A DNA stretch of 47,961 nucleotides from CAYYIS01 sp964470965 (GTDB lineage Bacteria; JAAXHH01; JABIQT01): contig CAYYIS010000036.1 in assembly GCA_964470965.1 (NCBI GenBank), forward strand, positions 1-47,961, given 5' to 3'. A program made the position numbers and the translations under genes. Shown in pieces: positions 1 to 8,514 of this stretch. The notes under the pieces are model-generated. The model made no database searches and had not been told where the DNA came from. It saw only the letters and a list, made by a program, of their open reading frames with translations. Every line of letters begins with the position of its first letter. Positions within the stretch are counted from its first letter, which is position 1.

Positions 1-200
1 CGGTTCAGGCAATTCGCCACATACCGGTTGTCGTACCGGTAGTGGATCGGCTACACGATCACCGCCCGATCTACACCAGCGTCGGCCATCTTCTCGAGCA
101 GCAGTTCCGCCGGAGCGCCTTCGATCAAGGCCCGGCCCTCCGCGAAGGGATACTGTGAGAAATCGTCACTCCAGACGTGTACGTGCGTATCTATTATCAT
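1..200 (-). pseudogene. Amidohydrolase family protein, 5' part, with internal stop (partial at window edge)
   Basis: The minus strand from 200 downward reads MIIDTHVHVW, the usual start of COG2159-type metal-dependent amidohydrolases with the H6-x-H8 metal motif, followed by an AGVDRAVIV strand typical of the family. Codon 50, at 53-51, is TAG. The same frame then continues with the family-like PIHYRYDNRYVANCL to the window edge, so the stop most likely replaces a Gln codon (CAG to TAG). TAG is a normal terminator elsewhere here (for example at 4711-4713), so recoding is unlikely. The ATG lies 7 nt after the stop of the sugar isomerase-like gene, so the two form one minus-strand transcription unit. 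It is either a recently inactivated gene or a sequence error; the substrate cannot be inferred. Confidence 0.6.
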
Positions 201-207
201 ACTGGTA

Positions 208-1035
208 TCAGCTATCATATGAAGCAGCGATCACCTCACGCAGGTGGTTCACGGCAAGGCGTATGCATGTTTTCGTATCGGACATGTTGCGGTTCCCCAG
301 TTCAAAGACCAGGCCGATCGTGCCGTTAAACCGGTTCTTCCGGAGGATGCGCAGGATACGCGGGTAGTCGAGCCATGCTTCATGGCCGTCATCGATCTTG
401 TATATCTTGGCTCGAACATGGGTGGCGTAGGGTGCGGTGGGCTCCAGATAGTCTGTGTAGAGGTCCACGCCTGGATCCCATTCCCCCCGGGGATCCGAGC
501 CGATAGCGCCGAGCCACTGACCCGTGTCCATGACAAAACTGAAGTTTTCATGGTCCACTTCTTTAATGGCCCGCAGCACTTGTTGGGCGGTCATGGCAAA
601 ACTGCAGTTGTTATGGTTCTGTAACGCAACACCCACGCCTCTCTGCTGCGCATAGTCGGATAGTGCACGCAGGCTTTCTATCATCGGACCCCACAGCGCT
701 TCCTGCTCTTGGACCACGTCCGGCCATTTATACCGGGCGAACGCCCGCAGAAGAGAGGCGCCCAGCAGCGCCGCGGCATCGACATCCTGATAACCCTGCG
801 CCAATCGGTCCCCGGCTTCCCGAGCCGGACCTACGAAACTGCCGCTTCCCGCATAACCGATCGTGAGTCCATATTGCAGGCACAGCGATCTGAGATGGTG
901 CAGGTACGTAGGGTTCCGGGACATGCCGGCCAGATGAAGGTCTATGGCGTCCAGATTCAATTCATGGGCGAAACCAATAGTGTCCTCTAATGTTGCATCG
1001 GCGGTCTCCCGCGCCATCATTCCCAGTTTGATCAT
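208..1035 (-). CDS. Sugar phosphate isomerase/epimerase-like TIM-barrel protein
   Basis: A 275-residue protein of the xylose-isomerase-like TIM-barrel (AP_endonuc_2) superfamily, at the usual family length. It begins with a short beta strand (MIKLGMMA) followed by a helix and the strand LDAIDLHL. Later strands carry likely metal ligands: GVALQNHNNCSF around residues 135-146, FVMDTGQWLG around 167-176, and the late strand TIGLVFELGN near residue 240, which ends in an acidic residue as metal sites of this fold do. Enzymes of this fold isomerise or epimerise sugars or inositol derivatives; the exact reaction cannot be read here. It is followed by a broken amidohydrolase gene. No homologous neighbours link it to the aromatic cluster. 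Confidence 0.75.
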   Translation of the reverse strand: MIKLGMMARETADATLEDTIGFAHELNLDAIDLHLAGMSRNPTYLHHLRSLCLQYGLTIGYAGSGSFVGPAREAGDRLAQGYQDVDAAALLGASLLRAFARYKWPDVVQEQEALWGPMIESLRALSDYAQQRGVGVALQNHNNCSFAMTAQQVLRAIKEVDHENFSFVMDTGQWLGAIGSDPRGEWDPGVDLYTDYLEPTAPYATHVRAKIYKIDDGHEAWLDYPRILRILRKNRFNGTIGLVFELGNRNMSDTKTCIRLAVNHLREVIAASYDS

Positions 1036-2187
1036 TGGCTTACTCGAAGAATGCCCCTTTATCCGGCTATTGCGTTATACATGCCGTCCACAAGACAGAG
1101 CTGCCCTTTATTCAGAGCGTTTCAACGTTTGGTTGTGACAGTCGTCAGACTTTTATGCTGGTCCCTGTGGCCAATGCCTGTTACTGCCGCACACGGCATG
1201 ACCCAGGATGTCCCAGGGTTTCAAGCCAGCGATTTTACAGACGAAATTCATGTCGCCCCAGGAGGTCCCTTTTATGCAGGTGCTCCCATTTTGGAAGTTG
1301 AGTTATCACCGAACCCTGGACGAATATGAGTTCCTACGTCAGTGCAACGGAATCCCGTGACTCTTCCGCATGAGTTTTCCTAGAATCTATTTCCCGAAGT
1401 CATAAGAGAATGCCATTTTTCCGTTAGCTGATCGCCACAAAAACAATGCGCAGTCCCTGCTTTCGCCCGCCATATTGTGTAAATATACGCATATTGAATT
1501 TCTTTCAAATTAAAAATCAGATGATTTTCAATTAGAACCCAATGACGCCAAGCACAGAATGTCTGCCATCTCACTTCAGGGTGCGAGGTTTTACATCCGA
1601 AATAAGGTGTGTCGCTATTTTAAGCACGCAACTTTAACCGTTCTTCACGTCATACACGCCGTCTACGATACCGACGGCGTCTTAACCGATCGAGTGTCTG
1701 AGAACAGTTTTGCCCTGGGGGAATCGACTCCATGGTCGATCTAACATTTTCTTCCCCCGTTTAACGGGGAAGGCCGTTTGTATGCCCACCTTTCTTCGGT
1801 TTCATCTCTGGTATTGCCCCCCTGCCTGTGAAGGCGCCCGGACAATACGGAACAGGAGTTTCGGCAGTTTCCGATATCGCGGAGCATTAAGCGGATGTTG
1901 CCTACCCCCTGCAACGGACCGGATGGAAGACATCCCTTAACGGGCCGGTGATTCAGCGAGCATGGGAGAAGAATATGGCCGCTTAAATGTTACTCACCTG
2001 CTTCCAAGAGGGGACAACAATCTCCTGACCAGTTCTGCAAATCCCATCTGAAAGGAAAACCCTTCAACCAATCTTGTTTAAAAGATGGCTCGCTTGACCA
2101 TCACGAAACCAGTATATACTTTGAGCATCTGGCGAATGCGTCAGATGCATCTATCCTTCAACATCCCCTGAAGAAAACGAGGTTTTT
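1036..2187. other. Long intergenic region without a convincing gene
   Basis: About 1.15 kb lie between the divergent sugar isomerase-like and terC-like genes. Open frames here are short, lack Shine-Dalgarno sequences and resemble no family. A frame ending at 1329 reads somewhat like a protein fragment (HVAPGGPFYAGAPILEVEL) but cannot be assigned. A hairpin lies at 1751-1772 (CTTCCCC pairing with GGGGAAG around a short loop), without a T-run and not next to a gene end. No tRNA or recognisable riboswitch core was found; the yybP-ykoY manganese riboswitch often found before terC genes was looked for and not seen. Confidence 0.5.
2094..2120 (+). promoter_or_regulatory. Possible sigma70 promoter of the terC-like gene
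   Basis: TTGACC at 2094-2099 and TATACT at 2115-2120 are separated by 15 nt, slightly short of the optimum. The site lies about 70 nt upstream of the terC-like ATG, in the only region with both boxes. Confidence 0.35.
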
Positions 2188-2937
2188 ATGGAATGGTTGG
2201 CCGATCCACAGGCATGGATGGCGCTGGCAACACTGACCGCCCTGGAAATAGTCCTGGGTATAGATAACATCATTTTTATTTCTATCCTGGTAGGGCGCCT
2301 CCCAGACCAGCAGCGCAACCAGGCGCGGTTGATCGGTCTGTCGTTAGCGCTGCTGACCCGCATCGGTCTTCTGTTAACGATTACTCTGATTATGCGATTC
2401 ACCGCGCCCCTGTTTCAGGTGTCTGCCGTTGAGATTTCTGGTCGGGATATCATCCTCCTCGGCGGTGGTCTCTTTCTGATTGCCAAAAGTACGCTTGAAA
2501 TCCACAATGCCCTGGAGGTACTCGAATCGGAGCAGCAAGGCGTTTCGGCAGGCATGGCGTCGTTCGCCGGCACACTGGTCCAGATAATATTGATAGATAT
2601 CGTGTTTTCCCTGGATTCCGTTATTACAGCTGTGGGCATGGTTCAGCAAATTCCGATCATGATTCTGGCGATCATCATCGCGGTAATCGTCATGATGGTC
2701 GCGGCTCGTAGCATTGGAGAGTTTGTCGATTCACATCCCACCGTCAAGATGCTGGCGTTGAGTTTCCTGGTATTGATCGGCGTCGCTCTTATCGGAGAAG
2801 GACTGGATCTGCACATTCCCAAGGGTTACATATACTTCGCCATGGCGTTTTCGTGCTTGGTCGAGCTGCTCAATATGCGCATCAGGAAACGGGCAACTCC
2901 CGTCCAACTCCATAATCAGATCTCCGAGCAGCAATAA
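2188..2937 (+). CDS. TerC family integral membrane protein
   Basis: A 249-residue polytopic membrane protein of the TerC/Alx/YgjT type, linked in other bacteria to tellurite resistance and manganese or metal export. At least six or seven hydrophobic segments are visible. Two carry the acidic family signatures: LEIVLGIDNIIF near residues 19-30 and FSLDSVITAVGM near residues 138-149, where the intramembrane Glu and Asp are thought to bind metal. The C-terminal helix is followed by a short basic tail. The ATG has AACGAGG at 2176-2182 as ribosome binding site. It stands alone between two gene-poor stretches, so it is probably monocistronic; a weak hairpin (TTCGT/ACGAA) follows at 2942-2956. Confidence 0.88.
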   Translation: MEWLADPQAWMALATLTALEIVLGIDNIIFISILVGRLPDQQRNQARLIGLSLALLTRIGLLLTITLIMRFTAPLFQVSAVEISGRDIILLGGGLFLIAKSTLEIHNALEVLESEQQGVSAGMASFAGTLVQIILIDIVFSLDSVITAVGMVQQIPIMILAIIIAVIVMMVAARSIGEFVDSHPTVKMLALSFLVLIGVALIGEGLDLHIPKGYIYFAMAFSCLVELLNMRIRKRATPVQLHNQISEQQ

Positions 2938-3275
2938 AGCCTTCGTATAAAAACGAATACCTGCCAGCACGGTGCGGCTGTCAATTCTTGGGCGCACAGG
3001 TTGCATTCTAAGAGGCGTTCCTGGCCCGGGTAAAACGTGGTTCAAAGAATTCGACCCATGCAGACTTATCAGGCATCGGGACAGTTTTCGTCTTTTATCG
3101 TGCGCTTGCCCCGTGCCGCCGCACCACCCATTTTCGTGACACACGCCCGACGGTCGATACCCTTGTTTGCATTGCGCACAAGAGCTACCCTCTGTTCCGG
3201 TAACAATACCGCAAAATAGACTGAATTGGCGGCTGAGCCAGGGGAATCAATCATCCGCATACGGGACAAATTACT

Positions 3276-3314
3276 CATTGACACAAATTATAATAACCAT
3301 GTATAATTATGTGT
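3276..3314 (+). promoter_or_regulatory. Consensus promoter, copy A of a module repeated three times
   Basis: TTGACA at 3278-3283 and TATAAT at 3302-3307, both perfect consensus boxes, are separated by 18 nt. The flanking CATTGAC and the spacer motif AAATTATAATA recur in the minus-strand promoter of the MFS/Rieske operon (9941-9979); a related spacer occurs in the promoter at 23732-23770. The AT-rich sequence continues downstream with repeated TAATTAT units, a plausible operator. The next substantial gene, the substrate-binding lipoprotein, begins 356 nt after the -10 box. Confidence 0.75.
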
Positions 3315-3432
3315 AATTATGATCTATTTATCACATTGAGAACCCCGTGATTTAATAACTGGTCAGTCTTAATTTAATGATCCATATTTTGTCCGCCTGC
3401 CGTATCTCTGCCCGAAACCGTGGGGCGGTAAT

Positions 3433-3570
3433 ATGGAGCATTTCAGAAAGCATGAACCCGTGACACCCGGACCCTTCCAGATGATGCACCGCGGCCGGTC
3501 GCCGTATCTGAATGAAGGCGGCAGTAGTTGCGCAAACGCCTCCATTCCCAAGGTCTGGATGCCATCATAA
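3433..3570 (+). CDS. Possible small ORF in the leader of the binding-protein gene
   Basis: A 45-codon frame (MEHFRKHEPV...SIPKVWMPS) lies between the strong promoter and the binding-protein gene. The upstream G-rich stretch (GGGGCGG) is only a weak ribosome binding site. No family is recognised. It could be a leader peptide, a gene remnant or chance. Confidence 0.2.
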   Translation: MEHFRKHEPVTPGPFQMMHRGRSPYLNEGGSSCANASIPKVWMPS

Positions 3571-3663
3571 CCAATGTCATCTGATCTATACTAAATACAA
3601 CATGATTGAGAAATCAGAGTAGTTTCTGGATCTGCAAATCCCTATTTTCGGAGATAAATAATT

Positions 3664-4713
3664 ATGAATAGATGTCTTTTACGCATGGCGTTCCTATTCA
3701 CGGTTCTGGTGGGGGTGGTACTTTCATGCGGTGAATCCGTGACGCCTGAAACCGAGAAGCATGTCATTTCTACGCAGACGCTCAGCGGGGCGTCCTGGCC
3801 GCTTTTCATCGGAGTGGAGGGTGGGTATTTTAAGAAGTACGGTTTGGATGTCGAGCTGACGTTCGGCCGGCATCCGGCAGGAATCGCCGGTGTAAGCAGC
3901 GGGGATGTACTGGTGGTTAACATGGGACTCGACACCGCCCTGGCCGCCGCTTCGAAGGGTGATAAACTCGTCCTTGCCGGCAGCCCGATCAACATTGGTT
4001 CTTTCGTTATCATAGGATCGAAAAACATGGCCAGCGCGGATGATCTGGCCGGCAAGCGGATTGCTATCGGTCGCGTGGGGGATCCGCCCTACCACTATAC
4101 ACTGGCTCTATTCAAGGCGCTTGGCATCAGTACCGACCAGATCGAGTGGATACCGTCGGGAGGCGCCGCAACGCGGATGGTTACTATGACCAGGGGAGCT
4201 GCCGATGCGGCACTTCTAACCGCTCCCACTTATTACCGGCTGGTAGACGAAGGCTACCCCATTTTGATTAACATGGCGGATCATCCGAATGTGGTTGTCG
4301 CACAGGCGTATATCTTTAACCGTGAGGTTTTGGAAAACAGGCCGGAACTGGCTGAAAATTTCATGAAAGCGGTTATTGACGCCACCCAGCGATTTTACAC
4401 GGACAGGGCGTTCGCCATGGAGGCTATGAGACGCCACACCAGCGTCAAGGATGACGAAACCCTGGGAAAGGTCTACGACGATTATTTTGCGGGCGAGAAG
4501 CTCGAACGGGTCCCCTTCGTCCGCCAGGCAGCCGTCGATGCAGTCGTTGAACGGAACAGCGAGCGCCTTCCCGAAATGAAGGACATCGATTTCTCTAAAA
4601 TGCTATACGAGGATATCCTGGAGAAGCTGGCCGAGGAGGGTTACTTCCAAGAAGTTTACGGTCCGTCCATAAACACAGAGCTGGCAGACGTGCGAGCCGC
4701 TGCCGCCCGGTAG
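3664..4713 (+). CDS. ABC transporter substrate-binding lipoprotein (SsuA/ThiY/NMT1-like), orphan copy
   Basis: A 349-residue binding protein of the nitrate/sulfonate/taurine/aromatic-acid type. The N-terminus is a lipoprotein signal: basic residues, a hydrophobic run and the lipobox V-L-S-C with Cys22. The mature start has the family hallmark WPLFIGVEGGYFKKYGLDVEL (lipid-anchored proteins that sense extracellular small anions), then AGKRIAIGRVGDPPYHY and the hinge-like LTAPTYYRL. It is closely similar along its whole length to the protein at 26415, which is encoded beside its ATPase and permease; this copy has none, so it may share them. The upstream promoter (3276-3314) matches two other promoters of the catabolic region, which implies co-regulation with aromatic catabolism. 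The ligand is unknown. Confidence 0.85.
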   Translation: MNRCLLRMAFLFTVLVGVVLSCGESVTPETEKHVISTQTLSGASWPLFIGVEGGYFKKYGLDVELTFGRHPAGIAGVSSGDVLVVNMGLDTALAAASKGDKLVLAGSPINIGSFVIIGSKNMASADDLAGKRIAIGRVGDPPYHYTLALFKALGISTDQIEWIPSGGAATRMVTMTRGAADAALLTAPTYYRLVDEGYPILINMADHPNVVVAQAYIFNREVLENRPELAENFMKAVIDATQRFYTDRAFAMEAMRRHTSVKDDETLGKVYDDYFAGEKLERVPFVRQAAVDAVVERNSERLPEMKDIDFSKMLYEDILEKLAEEGYFQEVYGPSINTELADVRAAAAR

Positions 4714-5056
4714 ACGGACGATGTTTGTAGGGAATAATATCCCGGACGACGGAGAAGTCTGTGCCCACGCCGATGGCGTCACAATACTGTACCGGGTGGA
4801 ACATGGACCAAGGAATCCTGTAGTCCAGGGCCAAGATAGTCTCTCCAGCGATAAGCGCGGGTTCGTCTGCATCGTCGGTCAGAGCAGCTACACTACGCCC
4901 ATGTTCCTGAAAAGGGGCGGCAAGGTGACGTACCATGGATTGGACGCAGCAGTACGTGGGACTGCACAATAAGCGGTTCACTATTTTTGGAAAACTGTTC
5001 TCAAAGCGTTCGCGGCGCATCTTGGACATCCCCCCTGTTCGGACCCGGGAGAACGG
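4714..5056. other. Intergenic region, no supported gene
   Basis: About 340 nt after the binding-protein gene. Open frames exist on both strands (for example 4721-4972 plus, and a minus-strand frame that runs into the 3' end of the binding-protein gene), but none has a ribosome binding site or a recognisable family. Decayed coding sequence is possible. Confidence 0.4.
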
Positions 5057-5182
5057 ATGGTATTCGATCGTATAATCGGGGCAATCTACGACAAAACACG
5101 GGAATGGATCCGAATGAGGGGGAACTTATCCGAAGATCAGTCCGTCGATGCGGGATACGCAGTAGCCATTGCTAAAGGTTGA
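5057..5182 (+). CDS. Small ORF upstream of the cupin gene, unknown function
   Basis: A 41-residue frame starting MVFDRIIGAIYDKTREW and ending GYAVAIAKG. It has a good Shine-Dalgarno sequence (GGGAG at 5047-5051, 5 nt from the ATG) and stops 21 nt before the cupin start, as a co-transcribed gene would. No family is recognised. It could also be the remnant of a longer gene. Confidence 0.35.
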   Translation: MVFDRIIGAIYDKTREWIRMRGNLSEDQSVDAGYAVAIAKG

Positions 5183-5203
5183 AAAATCAAAGAAAGGATT
5201 ACC

Positions 5204-5590
5204 ATGTCCCAGTCCACTACACCCGAATGGGTATTCGATATGAACGACGAATCCCAGGGTATTTTCCGTCAATTGACCGAGGGCCTGCACACCAGGATTT
5301 TCTGCGGGGATAATGTCATGCTCTCCTTCGTACGTATCAAGCCTAACTCCCAGGGTGTTGTTCACAGCCATCCAGAAGAGCAGTGGGGTATTCTGCTGGA
5401 AGGAGAGTGCGTGCGCATCCAGGGAGACGACGAAGTCCCGGTCAAGATCGGCGATTTCTGGCAGACGCCCGGCAATGTGTCGCACGGCATCCGAACCGGT
5501 GATGTGGGTGCCCTCGTTGTGGATATTTTCAGTCCGCCGCGGGCGGAGTACAGGCAGACCGGCGCAGGGTTTGGAGCTGACGCCGACTAG
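5204..5590 (+). CDS. Cupin domain protein
   Basis: A 128-residue single-domain cupin (beta barrel, metal-binding small protein). Cupin motif 1 is visible as VVHSHPEEQWGILLEGE near residues 48-64, with the two His and a Glu that normally hold a metal. Motif 2 is PGNVSHGI near residues 90-97, with the last His ligand. Proteins of this size often act as isomerases, dioxygenases or sugar/aromatic binding proteins; the reaction cannot be specified. Start chosen at the ATG with AAAGGA about 6 nt upstream. It is followed by an intrinsic terminator at 5632-5647, so its unit ends here, facing the convergent glycosidase gene. Confidence 0.8.
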   Translation: MSQSTTPEWVFDMNDESQGIFRQLTEGLHTRIFCGDNVMLSFVRIKPNSQGVVHSHPEEQWGILLEGECVRIQGDDEVPVKIGDFWQTPGNVSHGIRTGDVGALVVDIFSPPRAEYRQTGAGFGADAD

Positions 5591-5631
5591 TGGAATCTTT
5601 ACCGCCAGAAGTTGGGACGCGTGCCTGTGCC

Positions 5632-5647
5632 GGGGACGCCCCTTTTT
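5632..5647 (+). terminator. Intrinsic terminator after the cupin gene
   Basis: GGGG at 5632-5635 pairs with CCCC at 5639-5642 around a 3-nt loop, directly followed by five T (5643-5647). It lies 41 nt after the cupin stop and just before the convergent glycosidase gene end. Confidence 0.5.
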
Positions 5648-5657
5648 ATCTGGCCTG

Positions 5658-6659
5658 TCAACGTGGGTTAATCAACTCTATTTCAACTGGATCATAAGGC
5701 GTACCGTCCGGTTGAAGCATATCGTGTTGCCAGATTTCGGGATCCGGATCTCCCGCTTTAGACTCCCATGACAGGTACGTCTGTGTACGGCCAGCCACCC
5801 AACCCCAGTGGTACCATCCGATTTTGTGTTCCTGAAAAATGGGCAGGATTGAGGCAAACGTGTTGCCGTGCTGGCGACGGAGCCATTCCGTGCATAGAAC
5901 CGGACGGCCATAGCCTTCGCAGACCGCCAGGTAATCGCCGATGACGTCGGCGGGCTGGTAATAGTGGAATGAGATGACGTCCGACAGGTCCATCGCCCGC
6001 CGGGAGACGGTATCTTTATACACGTTCCACATCCATGGTCCGGTGGTCAGAGGTTGTGTCGCGCCCGCTTCTCTGGCCCAGGTGAATACCGCATCGAGCA
6101 GCGGCAGGCTCTTTTCGCCCATTTCGGAATTACCAGGTTCATTGTACAGGTCCCAGATAAGCACACGGGGATCCGCAGCGAACCGTCCCACTAAATCTTT
6201 AACATACTGTTCTAGATGGGGGTAGGTGTCCGGGTTGGTCATGCGTTCGAAGCCGGGGCTTGGCACCCACTGGCCGTTATGCACGCCGGGCACCGGATCT
6301 TCCTGGGGACCGAGGTACGGCTCTCTGCCGGAGAAAGCGCAGTCGCAGAACAGAATAATCATCGTGCTGATCCCGTACCGGTCTGCGATGCTCAGAAACC
6401 GATCAAGGCGTGTTTTCATACCCTCAGGGTCGTCTTCCCACACCAGATACTGTATGAAGATCCGAACGCTGTTATACCCCGCCAGTTGTGCCCAGCCCAA
6501 TTCCTGGTCTATAGTCGCGGGATCAAATGTTTCCGCCTGCCACATTTCGGTCATGTTTACTGCCGATCGAGGCAGGTAGTTACAGCCACGAATACTTCCC
6601 GCTTCCCGGTACCAGCTATGGGCCCGCTCAGGTGTCCAGGGGGCTGCCGCAGATCCCAT
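5658..6659 (-). CDS. Glycoside hydrolase, GH5/clan GH-A-like
   Basis: A 333-residue (beta/alpha)8 glycosidase of the cellulase/mannanase-like clan. The acid/base Glu sits in DLYNEPGN (Glu174) and the likely nucleophile Glu in VLCTEWL (Glu258), the classical spacing of about 80 residues. FHYYQPA near residue 231 is the usual His/Tyr motif before the nucleophile. The N-terminal YREAGSIRGCNYLPRSAVN resembles the substrate-proximal RG.NY motif of this clan. No signal peptide is visible, so the enzyme is probably cytoplasmic and may act on an oligosaccharide or glycoside. GGAGGG lies before the ATG on the minus strand. It is transcribed alone, convergent with the cupin gene. Confidence 0.8.
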   Translation of the reverse strand: MGSAAAPWTPERAHSWYREAGSIRGCNYLPRSAVNMTEMWQAETFDPATIDQELGWAQLAGYNSVRIFIQYLVWEDDPEGMKTRLDRFLSIADRYGISTMIILFCDCAFSGREPYLGPQEDPVPGVHNGQWVPSPGFERMTNPDTYPHLEQYVKDLVGRFAADPRVLIWDLYNEPGNSEMGEKSLPLLDAVFTWAREAGATQPLTTGPWMWNVYKDTVSRRAMDLSDVISFHYYQPADVIGDYLAVCEGYGRPVLCTEWLRRQHGNTFASILPIFQEHKIGWYHWGWVAGRTQTYLSWESKAGDPDPEIWQHDMLQPDGTPYDPVEIELINPR

Positions 6660-7218
6660 ATTTGCCCTCCATATAGAAAAATCATTGCGTAAAAAAGAGT
6701 ACAGTTATCAAATTTTTTATCACCCCATATAATATCGTCTTAACGAAAACCAGGGAGGGGCATGCACGGTGTTCGATTGCATCTCGAGGTCACTTGTGCC
6801 CTTGTTCCGCAGGAGTTCAGTGTTGTCCGCAGTGGCATTAAAACGTGCTTCAAACAGTGTGGATTCAAATACAAGTGCGATCATTACAGTACCAGCTTGC
6901 ACGAGTATTTAGGTGGCCCAGTGATACGGACATGAATAGATTGCCGAAATCCCATCATTTTTGAGGAGGGGTTAACGCTATTCGGGGCAGAAAAACATCA
7001 AGGAATTTGAAGGAGGTAGGTTTTCAGTCCGAAACAGGACCAATCGCCATCGGTGAGGCGAATGACAGCTAAAAACCAACGTGAAATTCTATAATAACCG
7101 CGGCGAAAAATATGGCCCTCGACCGACCGATACTGCTATTAATTCAAGCATTCGCCTATGGGGATCGATTTCGGCCGGGGTTGCCACCGTCTTTCAAAAT
7201 CCCGTCAGGAACCGCCGG
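6660..7218. other. Intergenic region, no supported gene
   Basis: About 560 nt between the glycosidase start and the Rieske gene end. A strong Shine-Dalgarno-like GAAGGAGGT occurs near 7010, but the only nearby downstream ATG (7062) opens a frame of ten codons. AT-rich sequence at 6690-6735 may hold the glycosidase promoter (minus strand), without clear boxes. Confidence 0.4.
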
Positions 7219-8514
7219 TCATTGCTGTTCGTCCTGCAATGTGCGTCGGACTTTCTCTATTTCTTCGACCCAATCCGCGTCTACGGGCAACATCAGCGTG
7301 CCGGAGCGGACTAGATTATAGATATCCGGGTCGGTAGCGCCCGGTGGAGGTGTCTCATCCGATTGAAATGCGTTAAGCGCCTGGAGAATCCGCTTTCTCG
7401 TCTGAATAATCATCTGATCGCTGGACCCGAGCCTCTCCTCCGTCCTGTCGGCGACAGGCCCCATGCTTTCTGTTATCATCTGATCCTGTACATGACCGGC
7501 GCGAATGCCTGTATAACTCTGCGTCCGCTGCACGCCGCGGTCAATCATGTAATCGTTGTCCCTGTTGCAGGCCAGGCGCCACCGGCCGTACCAGTCTGTT
7601 GTGTTGGGCAGCCGTTCGATTTCTTCTCCCAGTCCAGCGATCTTACGCCCCGCCATTCTGTTCCGGGAAGGACCCGATCCGGCACGGGAGATGTGATAGA
7701 ACATGGTATGCTCATCATCCATGGGTACCCATGCCCGGGCAATCATCTGTCGTGTCATGGGGGACCCCGGCGGCATGGTCCAGAACGGGAAAAGGAAATG
7801 TGCGATGCGCCAGTAATTCTTATTTTCGTCTCCCGGCCTATATGCGCCGTACGTAGTACCGAACGGCGTATCCATGACTTTATATCGCGGCGCTCTATCT
7901 CGTATAGCGTACAGGGTAGGGGAACCGGGGGCAGCCTGATCCTCAGTGGCGCTGCCGATATGAAGAAAACCGAAATGGGAGGTATCGATGTCGCCTTCGA
8001 GGCCCTGCAGCCAGCTGCATTCCCTCTGTGCCGCCCAGGAATGGATTTCACCTTCGGGCAACCCGAGCGCTTCGATGTTCGGCAATTCGGGAAGGTTATC
8101 TTTCCGGGGTCCCATATAAGCCCAGACGATGCCCACCTGTTCCCGCGTGGGATAGGCTGTAGCGTGGACTTTATCCTTGAAATTAGACTCAGGCGGCTCG
8201 CTTGGCATATCCACACACTTTCCGTCCGGGTCGAACTTCCATCCGTGATACACGCATCGAATGCCTTCTTCCTCGTTACGTCCGAAAAACAGAGAAGCAC
8301 ACCGATGAGGGCAGCGATGGTCCAAGAGGCCGACTCTGCCGGTGGCTGTACGGAAGGCGATCAGCTCTTCTCCGAGCAATTTGATGCGTACAGCAGGCCC
8401 ATCAGATTCGACTTCTGATGACAGAAGGGCGGGTACCCAGTATTGCCGCATCAGCTGGCCCAGGGGCGCATTTGGACCTACATGAGTCAATAGCTCATGA
8501 TGTTTCGTTAGCAT
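7219..8514 (-). CDS. Rieske aromatic ring-hydroxylating oxygenase, catalytic subunit (copy 1)
   Basis: A 431-residue oxygenase of the phthalate 4,5-dioxygenase/LigX/3-chlorobenzoate dioxygenase-like group. The N-terminal Rieske domain binds [2Fe-2S] through C68-P-H70 and C87-V-Y-H90. The catalytic domain has the mononuclear iron motif GDIDTSHFGFLH, with the bridging Asp and two His. Length and motif order match this single-component-alpha family. Such enzymes hydroxylate or O-demethylate aromatic acids with O2 and need a reductase partner, which is not encoded in this window. Its start overlaps the end of the MFS gene by 20 nt, with GAGGAG upstream of the ATG, so transporter and oxygenase are translated together. 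It is closely related to the oxygenase at 22387-23685. Confidence 0.88.
   Translation of the reverse strand: MLTKHHELLTHVGPNAPLGQLMRQYWVPALLSSEVESDGPAVRIKLLGEELIAFRTATGRVGLLDHRCPHRCASLFFGRNEEEGIRCVYHGWKFDPDGKCVDMPSEPPESNFKDKVHATAYPTREQVGIVWAYMGPRKDNLPELPNIEALGLPEGEIHSWAAQRECSWLQGLEGDIDTSHFGFLHIGSATEDQAAPGSPTLYAIRDRAPRYKVMDTPFGTTYGAYRPGDENKNYWRIAHFLFPFWTMPPGSPMTRQMIARAWVPMDDEHTMFYHISRAGSGPSRNRMAGRKIAGLGEEIERLPNTTDWYGRWRLACNRDNDYMIDRGVQRTQSYTGIRAGHVQDQMITESMGPVADRTEERLGSSDQMIIQTRKRILQALNAFQSDETPPPGATDPDIYNLVRSGTLMLPVDADWVEEIEKVRRTLQDEQQ

Larger units (their letters stand above)
2938..3663. other. Intergenic region with promoter and long leader
   Basis: This region between the terC-like and substrate-binding-protein genes holds the strong promoter at 3276-3314, then a leader of about 350 nt. 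The leader contains one possible small ORF at 3433-3570. The part before the promoter (2960-3270) has no supported gene. Confidence 0.5.

Noticed and set aside
1751..1772. Hairpin CTTCCCC/GGGGAAG as terminator or riboswitch part
   Set aside because: No T-run follows, it is not at a gene end, and the surrounding sequence lacks the conserved yybP-ykoY core expected before terC genes.
4595..5029. Minus-strand open frame of 144 codons with protein-like stretches
   Set aside because: It runs into the end of the well-supported binding-protein gene, has no ribosome binding site and matches no family.
7363..8418. Long plus-strand frame of 351 codons over the Rieske gene
   Set aside because: It is the antisense shadow of the Rieske oxygenase gene, with no motifs of its own.
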